DNA of 35,705 nt from Candidatus Magasanikbacteria bacterium CG_4_10_14_0_2_um_filter_37_12. GTDB taxonomy: Bacteria > Patescibacteriota > Patescibacteriia > Magasanikbacterales > UBA922. Location of the stretch: positions 1 through 35,705 of the forward strand of contig PFPK01000009.1 in assembly GCA_002793015.1 (NCBI GenBank), in the 5' to 3' direction. Shown here piece after piece: positions 18,401 through 27,121 of the stretch. The stretch's first letter is position 1; each line of letters begins with the position of its first letter. The position numbers and the translations under genes were made by a program. The notes under the pieces were generated by a model. That model searched no databases. It saw only the letters and a list, made by a program, of their open reading frames with translations, and was not told the DNA's origin.

Positions 18401-19066
18401 ATGTCTGTCAAACCAAAAAAAAGAAACCATAAAAAAGAAAAAGATCCAAATCAAAAAAATGATTCGGCAGTTCATGACAAATCTAAAAAACATGTAACAA
18501 AAGAAAAGAAAACTACAAAAAAAAAGAAAACCAACTTAGGTGGACAAACAAAAAAACAAATAAAGCAGGCTGCTGAAGATATCCCTGGGCTGATTGCCAA
18601 AGAAATGATTGAAACACAACAAAAAACCCCACACACAAACAAAAAATATACAACCAAAGACTTGCTACAAGATTCAAAAAATAACAATAAAAACAAAAAT
18701 CACTTGATGTGGTTGAGTGTCATTGCTATTAGCACATTCATATTTATCATGTGGGGCTGGAACTTAAGTGGACTCATTATTGATACTAAAAACAGGCCTG
18801 TAACCGAAGGTACTCCCATAAACTCTATCAAAGAAAATTTTCAAGAATCAATGGAAATAGCTAAACAAATTGAAAATGGAGGCAATGGAAGCAATGGTCT
18901 CCAAAAAACACTTGATAACATCAAACAAGAAGACGTCGTCGACAAGGCTAAAACAAAAGAAGATTTGAAAAAACTGCTGAGTAGCATAATCAATACAAGC
19001 ACAGAGAAAATAACATCCGCTACTACCACTGCCCCAGAAGTAGAGACAATGGCACCGCAGTTATAA
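18401..19066 (+). CDS. Hypothetical single-pass membrane protein with Lys-rich N-terminal tail
   Basis: 221 aa; highly basic N-terminus then TM HLMWLSVIAISTFIFIMWGW. Confidence 0.6.
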   Translation: MSVKPKKRNHKKEKDPNQKNDSAVHDKSKKHVTKEKKTTKKKKTNLGGQTKKQIKQAAEDIPGLIAKEMIETQQKTPHTNKKYTTKDLLQDSKNNNKNKNHLMWLSVIAISTFIFIMWGWNLSGLIIDTKNRPVTEGTPINSIKENFQESMEIAKQIENGGNGSNGLQKTLDNIKQEDVVDKAKTKEDLKKLLSSIINTSTEKITSATTTAPEVETMAPQL

Positions 19067-19180
19067 AATTTAGGTTGACCGTGTCTGCCTGTCCTCAATC
19101 ATACATAAGAAATCTTTGCCCTTAGGTTCCGATCAAAAAAGTAGAAAATTGTGATTTTAGATTTATGATTAAACAATAAT

Positions 19181-21682
19181 ATGCCAAAAAAAGTAAAAAA
19201 AACTATCAAAACAAAAAACAAACTAGAGATTTTAACACCATCGGCACACGTCTCTGTTGAGCCAATACAACTCGTAGACGAGATGAAAACGTCTTATCTG
19301 GATTATGCCATGAGTGTCATTGTGGCTCGTGCCTTACCAGATGTCCGAGATGGCCTCAAACCTGTTCACCGTAGGATTCTTTTTGCAATGTGGAACTTGG
19401 GACTTAAACACACTTCCAAATTCCTAAAATCAGCTCGTGTTGTCGGAGATGTCATGGGTAAATACCACCCGCACGGTGATTCAGCTATTTACGACTCTAT
19501 GGTTCGTATGGCACAGGAATTTTCTATGCGTACCCAGCTCGTCCATGGGCAAGGAAACTTTGGATCAATGGATGGAGATAGAGCCGCAGCCATGCGGTAT
19601 ACTGAAGCCAAGCTAAGAGCTGTGGCCGAAGAAATGCTTTTTGATATTGAAAAAAACACCGTCAATTTCCTCCCAAACTATGACGGCTCCCAAAAAGAAC
19701 CGCAAGTTCTGCCAAGCAGATTACCAAACTTACTCTTGAATGGTAGTATGGGTATTGCTGTTGGGATGGCAACCAACATTCCCCCACACAATCTTGGTGA
19801 ATTATGTGACGGTATTATCCAATTGATTGACGACCCTAAAACTCCTATAGAAGAACTGATCAAATTCATCAAAGGGCCAGACTTCCCTACTGGCGGAATT
19901 ATTTATAACAAAAAAGACATTGCCGCTGCTTATGCCACTGGACGTGGTGGAATAGTGATTAGAGCAAAAACAGAGATCAAAGAAACTGAACATGGCAAAT
20001 TTCAAATTATTGTTCACGAAATTCCCTATCAGGTAAACAAGGCCAACTTGATTGAAAAAATTGCCAGACTAGTCCAAGAAAAAAAACTAGAAGGAATCAG
20101 AGATCTTCGTGACGAAACCAACAAAGAAGGTGTCAGGATAGTCGTTGAATTAAAGAAAGATTCTTATCCAAAAAAAGTTCTCAACAAACTGTTCAAAATG
20201 ACCGAACTACAGACCACATTCCATTTGAATGTCATTGCCCTTATTGACGGTATCCAACCAAGACTCTTAAACCTCAAGACTGTTTTAGAAGAGTATGTGA
20301 AGCATCGTCAAGAAGTAGTAAAACGACGCACTGAATTTGATCTAGAAAAAGCTAAAGAACGAGCCCATATTTTGGAAGGTCTAAAGATGGCTCTCGACAA
20401 AATAGATGCAGTAATAACTACAATTAGAAAATCAAAGGACAAACAAGATGCCAAATTAAACTTAATGCAAAAGTTCAAGTTTACAGAAAGACAGACCGTG
20501 GCGATTTTAGAAATGAAGTTACAACAGCTGGCTAATTTGGAGAGAAAAAAAATAGAAGATGAGCTAAAAGAAAAATTGGCTTTGATCAAAGTGCTTGAGA
20601 CACTACTCAATAGTCCAAAAAAGATTCTTGGTGTGATCAAAAAAGAAATTCAAGATATCAAAGAACAATATGCTGACGAAAGACGTACTCAAATCATCCC
20701 TCACGGCGTCAAAGAATTTAGCATGGAAGATCTAGTACCAAATGATCCAACCATCATTATGTCCACACAAGATGGTTATATCAAACGCCTCCCCGTAGAT
20801 ACCTTCAAAACCCAGAGCCGTGGCGGTAAGGGCGTAAGAGGGCTCACAACAAAAGAAGAAGATGTAATCGAACACCTTATTTCCACAAACACTCATGACA
20901 ACATGCTCTTCTTCACTACCCGTGGCCGAGTATTCCAACTACGAGCATACGACATCCCTGAGGGATCTCGAACTTCCAAAGGGCAAGCTCTGGTAAACTT
21001 CTTACAGCTATCCCCAAATGAAAAAGTGTCAGCCATTTTATCAATGGCAGATATCAGCAAGTACAGTCATCTAGTAATGGTAACTAAAAAAGGCATTATC
21101 AAAAAGACAAAGCTTGAAGACTTCCAAAATGTCCGCCGTTCAGGATTGATAGCTCTAAAAATAAGAGAAGATGATAATCTAGAATGGGTCAGGCCATCAA
21201 CTGGCAAAGACGATATCGTTCTAGTCACCAAACAAGGGCAAGCTATCAGATTCAAAGAAGCTGGTGTCCGAGCTATGGGTCGCACCGCCTCTGGTGTAAG
21301 AGGCATGAAAATAAAATCTAATGACGAAATAGTCGGTATGGATGTTGTCTCCCCTACTCTCATTGAAAACAAAGTACTTGAGCTACTAGTAGTTTCCGAA
21401 AATGGACTTGGTAAAAGAACCAAACTTTCTGAATACAAAGTACAAGGTCGTGGCGGTAGTGGAATAAAGACGATGTCGATCACTATCAAAACTGGGGCTA
21501 TTCTTGGGGCTCGCATTATCAACAGTACAGAAGAACAAGATTTGTTGATCATTTCCACTGGTGGTCAAGTAGTCCGCATTCCCATGAAAGGAATCTCTAC
21601 TCTTGGCAGAGCTACTCAAGGTGTCCGCATTATGAGATTCAAAGAAGAAAAGGATACTGTGGCAGGGATTGCACTCTTGTAG
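19181..21682 (+). CDS. gyrA: DNA gyrase subunit A
   Basis: [58 protein letters not shown], GyrA-box-like QSRGGKG. Confidence 0.97.
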   Translation: MPKKVKKTIKTKNKLEILTPSAHVSVEPIQLVDEMKTSYLDYAMSVIVARALPDVRDGLKPVHRRILFAMWNLGLKHTSKFLKSARVVGDVMGKYHPHGDSAIYDSMVRMAQEFSMRTQLVHGQGNFGSMDGDRAAAMRYTEAKLRAVAEEMLFDIEKNTVNFLPNYDGSQKEPQVLPSRLPNLLLNGSMGIAVGMATNIPPHNLGELCDGIIQLIDDPKTPIEELIKFIKGPDFPTGGIIYNKKDIAAAYATGRGGIVIRAKTEIKETEHGKFQIIVHEIPYQVNKANLIEKIARLVQEKKLEGIRDLRDETNKEGVRIVVELKKDSYPKKVLNKLFKMTELQTTFHLNVIALIDGIQPRLLNLKTVLEEYVKHRQEVVKRRTEFDLEKAKERAHILEGLKMALDKIDAVITTIRKSKDKQDAKLNLMQKFKFTERQTVAILEMKLQQLANLERKKIEDELKEKLALIKVLETLLNSPKKILGVIKKEIQDIKEQYADERRTQIIPHGVKEFSMEDLVPNDPTIIMSTQDGYIKRLPVDTFKTQSRGGKGVRGLTTKEEDVIEHLISTNTHDNMLFFTTRGRVFQLRAYDIPEGSRTSKGQALVNFLQLSPNEKVSAILSMADISKYSHLVMVTKKGIIKKTKLEDFQNVRRSGLIALKIREDDNLEWVRPSTGKDDIVLVTKQGQAIRFKEAGVRAMGRTASGVRGMKIKSNDEIVGMDVVSPTLIENKVLELLVVSENGLGKRTKLSEYKVQGRGGSGIKTMSITIKTGAILGARIINSTEEQDLLIISTGGQVVRIPMKGISTLGRATQGVRIMRFKEEKDTVAGIALL

Positions 21683-21708
21683 CCACGAATATATTACAAA
21701 TTAAAAAC

Positions 21709-21736
21709 ACTCTGCATTTTGCAGAGTATTTTTTTT
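21709..21736. terminator. Intrinsic terminator between convergent gyrA and ruvA
   Basis: ACTCTGC-ATTTT-GCAGAGT followed by T-tract. Confidence 0.88.
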
Positions 21737-21752
21737 GAAATAAATATTTTTA

Positions 21753-22316
21753 TCAAACCCCACGCAATGCCTCTCGAAGTAAATCTTCTGTACTCTTACC
21801 AACGCTATCCAGACTTCTCACAATATCTCTCGCCACTTCCCTATTGTATCCCATGGACACCAAGCCATCCACCACTTCAACAAGTACATCACCAACCAAG
21901 TCTTCACCATCTTTCGACTTTCGACTTTCGACTTTCGACTTCAACTCCACACACAATCTCTCAGCTATCTTCTTACCCATTCCTTGCACAGCAGTCAAAT
22001 ATTTTACATCACTCCTCCCAATCGCATTTTGAATTTCATCAATCGAACCAACTGACAAAATATTCATCGCACTCCTTGGCCCCACACCTTTGACAGAAAG
22101 AAGTAACTCAAAAAATTGTTTTTCTTCAACAATTTCAAATCCATACAAATCCATAGAATTTTCGGAAATTTTTAAATACGTATATAAAGAAATATTATCT
22201 TTCACATTCCACTTTCCACTTTCCACATTCACCTTATACCCAACGCCACCAGTCGTCAAAATTACAAGACTGTTTTTATTTTTTTGAATAATTTTTCCAG
22301 AAAGATAAGATATCAT
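21753..22316 (-). CDS. ruvA: Holliday junction DNA helicase subunit RuvA
   Basis: MISYLSGKIIQKNKNSLVILTTGGVGYKV...LLSVKGVGPRSAMNIL...VQGMGKKIAERL...ALVSMGY-like C-terminus. Start corrected from 22391. Confidence 0.93.
   Translation of the reverse strand: MISYLSGKIIQKNKNSLVILTTGGVGYKVNVESGKWNVKDNISLYTYLKISENSMDLYGFEIVEEKQFFELLLSVKGVGPRSAMNILSVGSIDEIQNAIGRSDVKYLTAVQGMGKKIAERLCVELKSKVESRKSKDGEDLVGDVLVEVVDGLVSMGYNREVARDIVRSLDSVGKSTEDLLREALRGV
21912..21946. repeat. 7-bp tandem repeat inside ruvA
   Basis: tttcgac x4, then ttcaact. Confidence 0.95.
22200..22234. repeat. 7-bp tandem repeat inside ruvA
   Basis: ttccact ttccact ttccaca ttcacct preceded by tttcaca. Confidence 0.85.
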
Positions 22317-22434
22317 AAACAAAATAATTATCAAATCAAAAGCGCCAGCTCTGTAGCTTGCCCTGATCCATTTTCCATAGTCAATAAGCACCGAGGATGC
22401 ACGCAGACAGACAAATTAAGCCCTTTGTATTCTT

Positions 22435-22593
22435 CTATTCCACCATCCCCTCTATCATAGCCACAATCTCTTCTCTACTATGCCTAGACAGAGCAAAAAC
22501 AACTGTGCCATCTTTTGCAACCAATCTACAAATAATCTTTCCAGCCTTGACAGCTTTTACACGAAGTATTGGTCTTGCTTTATCTCCAACCAT
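22435..22593 (-). CDS. Small hypothetical protein (52 aa)
   Basis: Manual minus-strand translation: MVGDKARPILRVKAVKAGKIICRLVAKDGTVVFALSRHSREEIVAMIEGMVE*; lies just downstream of pepA on the same strand; below the ORF-track cutoff. Confidence 0.5.
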   Translation of the reverse strand: MVGDKARPILRVKAVKAGKIICRLVAKDGTVVFALSRHSREEIVAMIEGMVE

Positions 22594-22616
22594 AAAAAAT
22601 ATTATTAGATATCTAT

Positions 22617-24137
22617 CTAACTTAAATACTCCACCAAACTCTCCACCCCAAACCCATTAGCCCCACCACGAATATACGGCTTACCTTTTCCCACATAAAA
22701 TGAGCAAGACAAATCAATGTGTGCCCATGGGTACTCACTATTACCGTCTTTATCCAGAGTAAAAAATTGAAGAAATGCCGCCGCCGTCGAAGCCCCACCA
22801 TAACGTCTTTCCCCCACTCCACCAGCATTACGAATGTCGGCAATTTCACACTTCATCGCCTCGCTATATTCCTCGCCCATTGGCAAACGCCAAAGTTGTT
22901 CACCAACTGTTTCAGAACTGGAAAGAAGTTTTTCTACAATTTTATCTTCGGGAGAAAATAATCCTGATCGTTCATTACCAAGCGCTACAAAACACGACCC
23001 AGTCAAAGTGGCAAAGTCAACAACTTCTTTTGGTTTGAATCTCTTAGCATAACTGAGAGCATCACAGAGAATCAATCTGCCCTCAGCATCGGTGTTGTCG
23101 ACAAGAACACTTTTCCCCTCCATATTAATCAATATATCATCTGGACGATAGGCTTTACCGCCCGGCATGTTTTCACAAGCTGGAATGAGGGCAATCACAT
23201 TCTTCTTTAAACCAAGCTTAGATACAGCATCCAAAATACCTAAAACTGTTGCCCCGCCAAGCATATCAAATTTCATATTACACATGTAAGGGTCTGGTTT
23301 GAGACTCAGCCCTCCAGAATCAAACGTAACTCCTTTACCCACCAAAACAGTCGGCTTTTGGGATTTTGTTGTCCCATAATATTCTACTATAATAAATTTT
23401 GGTTCTTCACTTGAACCCTGAGCAACACCCAAAAAACAACCCATACCGAGCCTTTTTATCTCTGGGTAAGCAAGGACTTTTATTTTCAACTTTGAATTTT
23501 TTTTCACTATTCTTTGTGCCTCCCCTGCCAAAAAAGTCGGTGTCATGGTGCTTGGGGTAGTGTTACCAAGATGACGAGTAAAGTTGACTGCCCCACCAAT
23601 AATCACTCCTTCTTCTACTCCTTTATTCCAAACTCGCCAATTTTTTTTATCTAAAATAAATTCTACTGATTTTAATGATTTTACTATCGCATCTTCATGG
23701 CTCTTGTGCTCGTCAAAGGAATAGTTTGCGGTCTCTATTGCCACCACAGTTGATTTAGCCAATACTTTGGTGTCAACAAATTCACCAACATCGCCAGGGA
23801 TCACCAGCCCAATTTTTTCTGCCTTTTTGCCTTGACAAGAAATTACTGCTGTCCCAATAATCTGCTTCCAACTTCTCAACTTAAAATCTTTCCTCTTGCC
23901 CAATCCCAACAATAAAACTCTGGAAATTACTTTATTCCCAGTATAAAGAAAAATCGCTTGCCCTTTTTTCCCTTCAAAGTCTTTTGTTTTGACAGCGTTG
24001 GCAACTAAATCACCAAATTGATCAGGCGGAGTCAATTTATCTTCAAACAAAGGAATGATTAGACAGTCCTGAGATTGTGATTTATCATTTTTTGTGGAGT
24101 AACGAGGCATAAACAAATAATTACTATGATTACCCAT
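22617..24137 (-). CDS. pepA: Leucyl aminopeptidase (M17 family)
   Basis: VGKGVTFDSGGLSLKP, MKFDMLGGA, VDNTDAEGRLILCDAL metal/active-site motifs. Start could be 24110. Confidence 0.93.
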   Translation of the reverse strand: MGNHSNYLFMPRYSTKNDKSQSQDCLIIPLFEDKLTPPDQFGDLVANAVKTKDFEGKKGQAIFLYTGNKVISRVLLLGLGKRKDFKLRSWKQIIGTAVISCQGKKAEKIGLVIPGDVGEFVDTKVLAKSTVVAIETANYSFDEHKSHEDAIVKSLKSVEFILDKKNWRVWNKGVEEGVIIGGAVNFTRHLGNTTPSTMTPTFLAGEAQRIVKKNSKLKIKVLAYPEIKRLGMGCFLGVAQGSSEEPKFIIVEYYGTTKSQKPTVLVGKGVTFDSGGLSLKPDPYMCNMKFDMLGGATVLGILDAVSKLGLKKNVIALIPACENMPGGKAYRPDDILINMEGKSVLVDNTDAEGRLILCDALSYAKRFKPKEVVDFATLTGSCFVALGNERSGLFSPEDKIVEKLLSSSETVGEQLWRLPMGEEYSEAMKCEIADIRNAGGVGERRYGGASTAAAFLQFFTLDKDGNSEYPWAHIDLSCSFYVGKGKPYIRGGANGFGVESLVEYLS

Positions 24138-24199
24138 TCATAATAATGAAAAAAAACAGTATCGTCAAATATTGACTTTGGCCTATTGAGTTCAGATAG

Positions 24200-26581
24200 C
24201 TAGTTATTTTGTTTGTACCGCTGGATGGCTAAAGAAATTATTTCCTCTAGCAAATCCCCAAAGTCCATGCCTACCAAAGTCGCAACTTGGGGCAGATGAA
24301 CATGGGGCAAATCAAATGAAGGGTTGGGATCTAGCTCCAGAACGTAGGGGTTGTCATTTTCATCCACCCGAATCTCGACCCTGCCATAATCTCGACAATC
24401 TAAGATGGAGTATGTATCAAGCGCAATCTCAGTAATCAAAGATTCCAATTTTTTCCCAATATTTTTTGGCGGAGATTGAGTTTTTATATTTTTGTATACT
24501 GTATCTATTCCTTTTTTGGCTAAGTACGTATAGATATGCCAATAGTCTTTAGGAAGTGCTTTGAACACTGATCGTGACAAAGGCAATACACGTAAATCAT
24601 CGTCATCACAACCCAAAATAGACACTTCATATTCATCACCTTCTATATATTCTTCCACAATAACTGGTTTACCATAATCAACAATGATGCGTCGTAATTG
24701 TGTTTCCATTTGTTCCCGATTGGTCACTACAGAATCATTGGTGATGCCAGTAGAATCGTCACTTGTACCTGATTTGACAATCAGCGGAAAGCGCAAATCA
24801 TCTCGTATTTCATCATCAATTTCATAAGCATAATCCCACTTTGGAGTCGGGATATTATGGTATGTGAGCAATTTCTTTGCTTTTATTTTGTCACGACACA
24901 AAGATAACACAAAGCTATCAGACCCAGTATAAGGAATTTGCATTGATTCCAGTATGGCTGCCACTGCAGGCTCCAGATCAGGAGAATTGCCAATCTTCTT
25001 GCACATATTGAACACAAGATCCACGTCACTACGTCGCAAATCATTGAAAGCTTTAGTCAAATTATTGAAATCAAAAAACGTCACCCTATATCCTCTGTCC
25101 CGCAATGTCTTTACTACCACCTTTCCAATTGAGTCATTTCCGCTAGAATCGTCACTCATATTGCCGGCAATGCCAATGTGTAGACCTTTTTGGTCTCCAC
25201 GAAGCATGCGTTTTACTTTTTCTAATTTGGCAACCCGAAGCAACAAATTTTTATTGAGCACAGCAGCGGAGAACCTATCTTTACGCAATGTCTTGCCAAC
25301 AGATGAATCATGATCAAACTTAACAACTTTAAAATTTATTTTTTTCAACGCATTTCTCAAGTTATCTTGAGCATCAAGAAAATTGTCACCAGAGACTGTC
25401 AACCAACCAATATGTTCCTGACCTTCCGGAGGAAGCAAAACAGGATCCCCCACTTCTTTATACAAATTAATCTCTTGAAAATATTTTTCCTTTTTCAAAC
25501 TTTCATCGACCGATAGCTCCACAAGAAGGCCAGAAGATTCAGGATGCAAATCCCAGCCAATGATGTATTGGATTGGCTCGACATCTCTAATTTTGAAAAA
25601 CTGACCTATCGCGATTTTCACAGCATACTCAATCAGATCTATCCCCCAAGCACTTTTGATATAGGAATACGTATAGTCACCGCCAACACGCAAGTTTACT
25701 TCCAAAGGACAAGGGCCATTCTTGGTTGCTTTGGCTTCATAATGGATACACCCATTTTGAATCCCTAATTTTTCCAAAGTCTCCTCAGCGATATCCATCA
25801 AAGCTTGAGTGTTTTCAGGAGGTAATGTAGATGGAGTAGATTGTCCACTGTCGACAAAAAACAAACCCTTATCTTTATTAAAATTATCAGATACTATACA
25901 AAACTTTATTTTGCCATTTTGGATCAAAATATCTATATCTACTTCATCACCATCAATATATTCTTCAACAAATATATCCAAACCATCTGACAGCGATGAT
26001 TCTAGTTCCACACTGACATTATGTTTTAAAAACTTGTAAGTGTTTAACAAGTCTTCTCTATTGGCAACTTTGACCACATAAGCACTACTAGCCCCGTAGG
26101 CTGGTTTTACCACCAATGGAAACTGCAAATTTTTGCAGACAAAATCTATGTCTGTTTCTTCTTTCAAGAAGTGATGTCGTGGAGTCCTAATACCATTTTT
26201 GGCACAAAACTCTCTAAATAAATATTTATTTCTTGTCTGGCGAGCAATATTGTATGAAATTCCGATAAAGTTAAATTTGTCGACGATCTTGGAGGTCAAG
26301 AGTACATCGTCTTCCCAAAATGTCACCACACCATCAATATGGATGTCGGGATTTGATTTTATGAAAGCTCCAACTGCCTTTAATGACTCGGCATGGTTGA
26401 ATGTATCAGCAATAATCCAATGATCAACATGTGGAACTGCCCAATTTTTTTCTTTGTGTAAGACAACGACGATCATTCCTAATTTCTTGAGACGCTGAAC
26501 GATGAAACGTTTTTTGTGTAATCCAGTATTTACCAAAAGAATTGTTTTTCCTTTTAGATTACCAGCAGATTCTATATTCAT
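24200..26581 (-). CDS. Fusion of two ATP-grasp ligase modules (N-terminal carbamoyl-phosphate-synthase/carnosine-synthase-like, C-terminal D-Ala-D-Ala-ligase-like)
   Basis: N-half: RNKYLFREFCAKNGIRTPRHHFL...FPLVVKPAYGASSAYV...VEEYIDGDEVDIDIL...PLEVNLRVGGD. C-half: IPYTGSDSFVLSLCRDKIKAKKLLTYHNIPTP...FPLIVKSGTSDDSTGI...VEEYIEGDEYEVSIL...VLELDPNPSFDLP. Confidence 0.82.
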   Translation of the reverse strand: MNIESAGNLKGKTILLVNTGLHKKRFIVQRLKKLGMIVVVLHKEKNWAVPHVDHWIIADTFNHAESLKAVGAFIKSNPDIHIDGVVTFWEDDVLLTSKIVDKFNFIGISYNIARQTRNKYLFREFCAKNGIRTPRHHFLKEETDIDFVCKNLQFPLVVKPAYGASSAYVVKVANREDLLNTYKFLKHNVSVELESSLSDGLDIFVEEYIDGDEVDIDILIQNGKIKFCIVSDNFNKDKGLFFVDSGQSTPSTLPPENTQALMDIAEETLEKLGIQNGCIHYEAKATKNGPCPLEVNLRVGGDYTYSYIKSAWGIDLIEYAVKIAIGQFFKIRDVEPIQYIIGWDLHPESSGLLVELSVDESLKKEKYFQEINLYKEVGDPVLLPPEGQEHIGWLTVSGDNFLDAQDNLRNALKKINFKVVKFDHDSSVGKTLRKDRFSAAVLNKNLLLRVAKLEKVKRMLRGDQKGLHIGIAGNMSDDSSGNDSIGKVVVKTLRDRGYRVTFFDFNNLTKAFNDLRRSDVDLVFNMCKKIGNSPDLEPAVAAILESMQIPYTGSDSFVLSLCRDKIKAKKLLTYHNIPTPKWDYAYEIDDEIRDDLRFPLIVKSGTSDDSTGITNDSVVTNREQMETQLRRIIVDYGKPVIVEEYIEGDEYEVSILGCDDDDLRVLPLSRSVFKALPKDYWHIYTYLAKKGIDTVYKNIKTQSPPKNIGKKLESLITEIALDTYSILDCRDYGRVEIRVDENDNPYVLELDPNPSFDLPHVHLPQVATLVGMDFGDLLEEIISLAIQRYKQNN

Positions 26582-26639
26582 ATAATAAAACAAAACCAAA
26601 ACAGACTCTAATTGCTTGGGTTATTAAATTTTTGAAATT

Positions 26640-26757
26640 AATTGGCGAGGAAACTTTTCCTCTGTACAGACCTGAAAGAGGTCCATAAATATACAATGTA
26701 GGCCAGTAGCCTGATTCCACTGGTATGTGACCGAGTGGAATGAAATAAACAATTTCA
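26640..26757 (-). ncRNA. Candidate structured 5' leader RNA (riboswitch/attenuator-like) of the double ATP-grasp gene
   Basis: Plus-strand dyads: GAGGAA-ACTT-TTCCTC (26647-26662), GACCT-GAAAG-AGGTC (26669-26683), AGGC-CAGTA-GCCT (26700-26712), ATTCCACT-GGT-ATGTG-ACC-G-AGTGGAAT (26714-26741), GAAAT-AAACA-ATTTC (26742-26756). Confidence 0.6.
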
Positions 26758-26762
26758 ACAAA

Positions 26763-26791
26763 ATTATAAACTTAAATCTACCAGACGTCAA
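26763..26791 (-). promoter_or_regulatory. Sigma70-type promoter upstream of the structured leader
   Basis: Minus strand TTGACG (26786-26791)-N17-TATAAT (26763-26768). Confidence 0.75.
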
Positions 26792-26843
26792 TAGAAAATA
26801 CCTCGCCCAGAAGATTTTTTCCACCAATAAATAAAATATTAAA

Positions 26844-27116
26844 TTATTCACCCATCTTACGTCGCACTGCTGCAAGTAATTCAACCTTCAGATCAGGCGG
26901 TAATGCTTCCATATCTGGTCCTAAAAGGTAGGTTTCAAGAGCAAACAAAGCATGCGTAGTTTCGGGAGTTGATCCAACTTCTCTAGCCCGCCTACCATCA
27001 GGAATTCCCAAACCATCTGCTGTAGGTGGAAGACCCATATCAAACGGTTCGGTTTTCGGAGGTTCCTGGTCTTCTCTAGTCACTCCTAGTGGTGCTGGTT
27101 CTCTTTTATCTATCAT
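26844..27116 (-). CDS. Hypothetical protein, 90 aa
   Basis: 5 nt downstream of ileS on the same strand; non-repetitive protein-like composition. Confidence 0.55.
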   Translation of the reverse strand: MIDKREPAPLGVTREDQEPPKTEPFDMGLPPTADGLGIPDGRRAREVGSTPETTHALFALETYLLGPDMEALPPDLKVELLAAVRRKMGE

Positions 27117-27121
27117 ATGAT

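Noticed and set aside
19181-21682. Possible intein in gyrA (or uvrA, ileS)
   Set aside because: GyrA, UvrA and IleRS translate with no inserted intein-size block; the only Hint domain is the C-terminal one ending at 10876.
22397-22660. 87-aa plus-strand ORF
   Set aside because: Antisense to a better-looking 52-aa minus-strand ORF (22435-22593) and to the pepA 3' end.
26624-26884. 86-aa minus-strand ORF
   Set aside because: Crosses the TTGACG-N17-TATAAT promoter and the hairpin cluster; unlikely protein composition.
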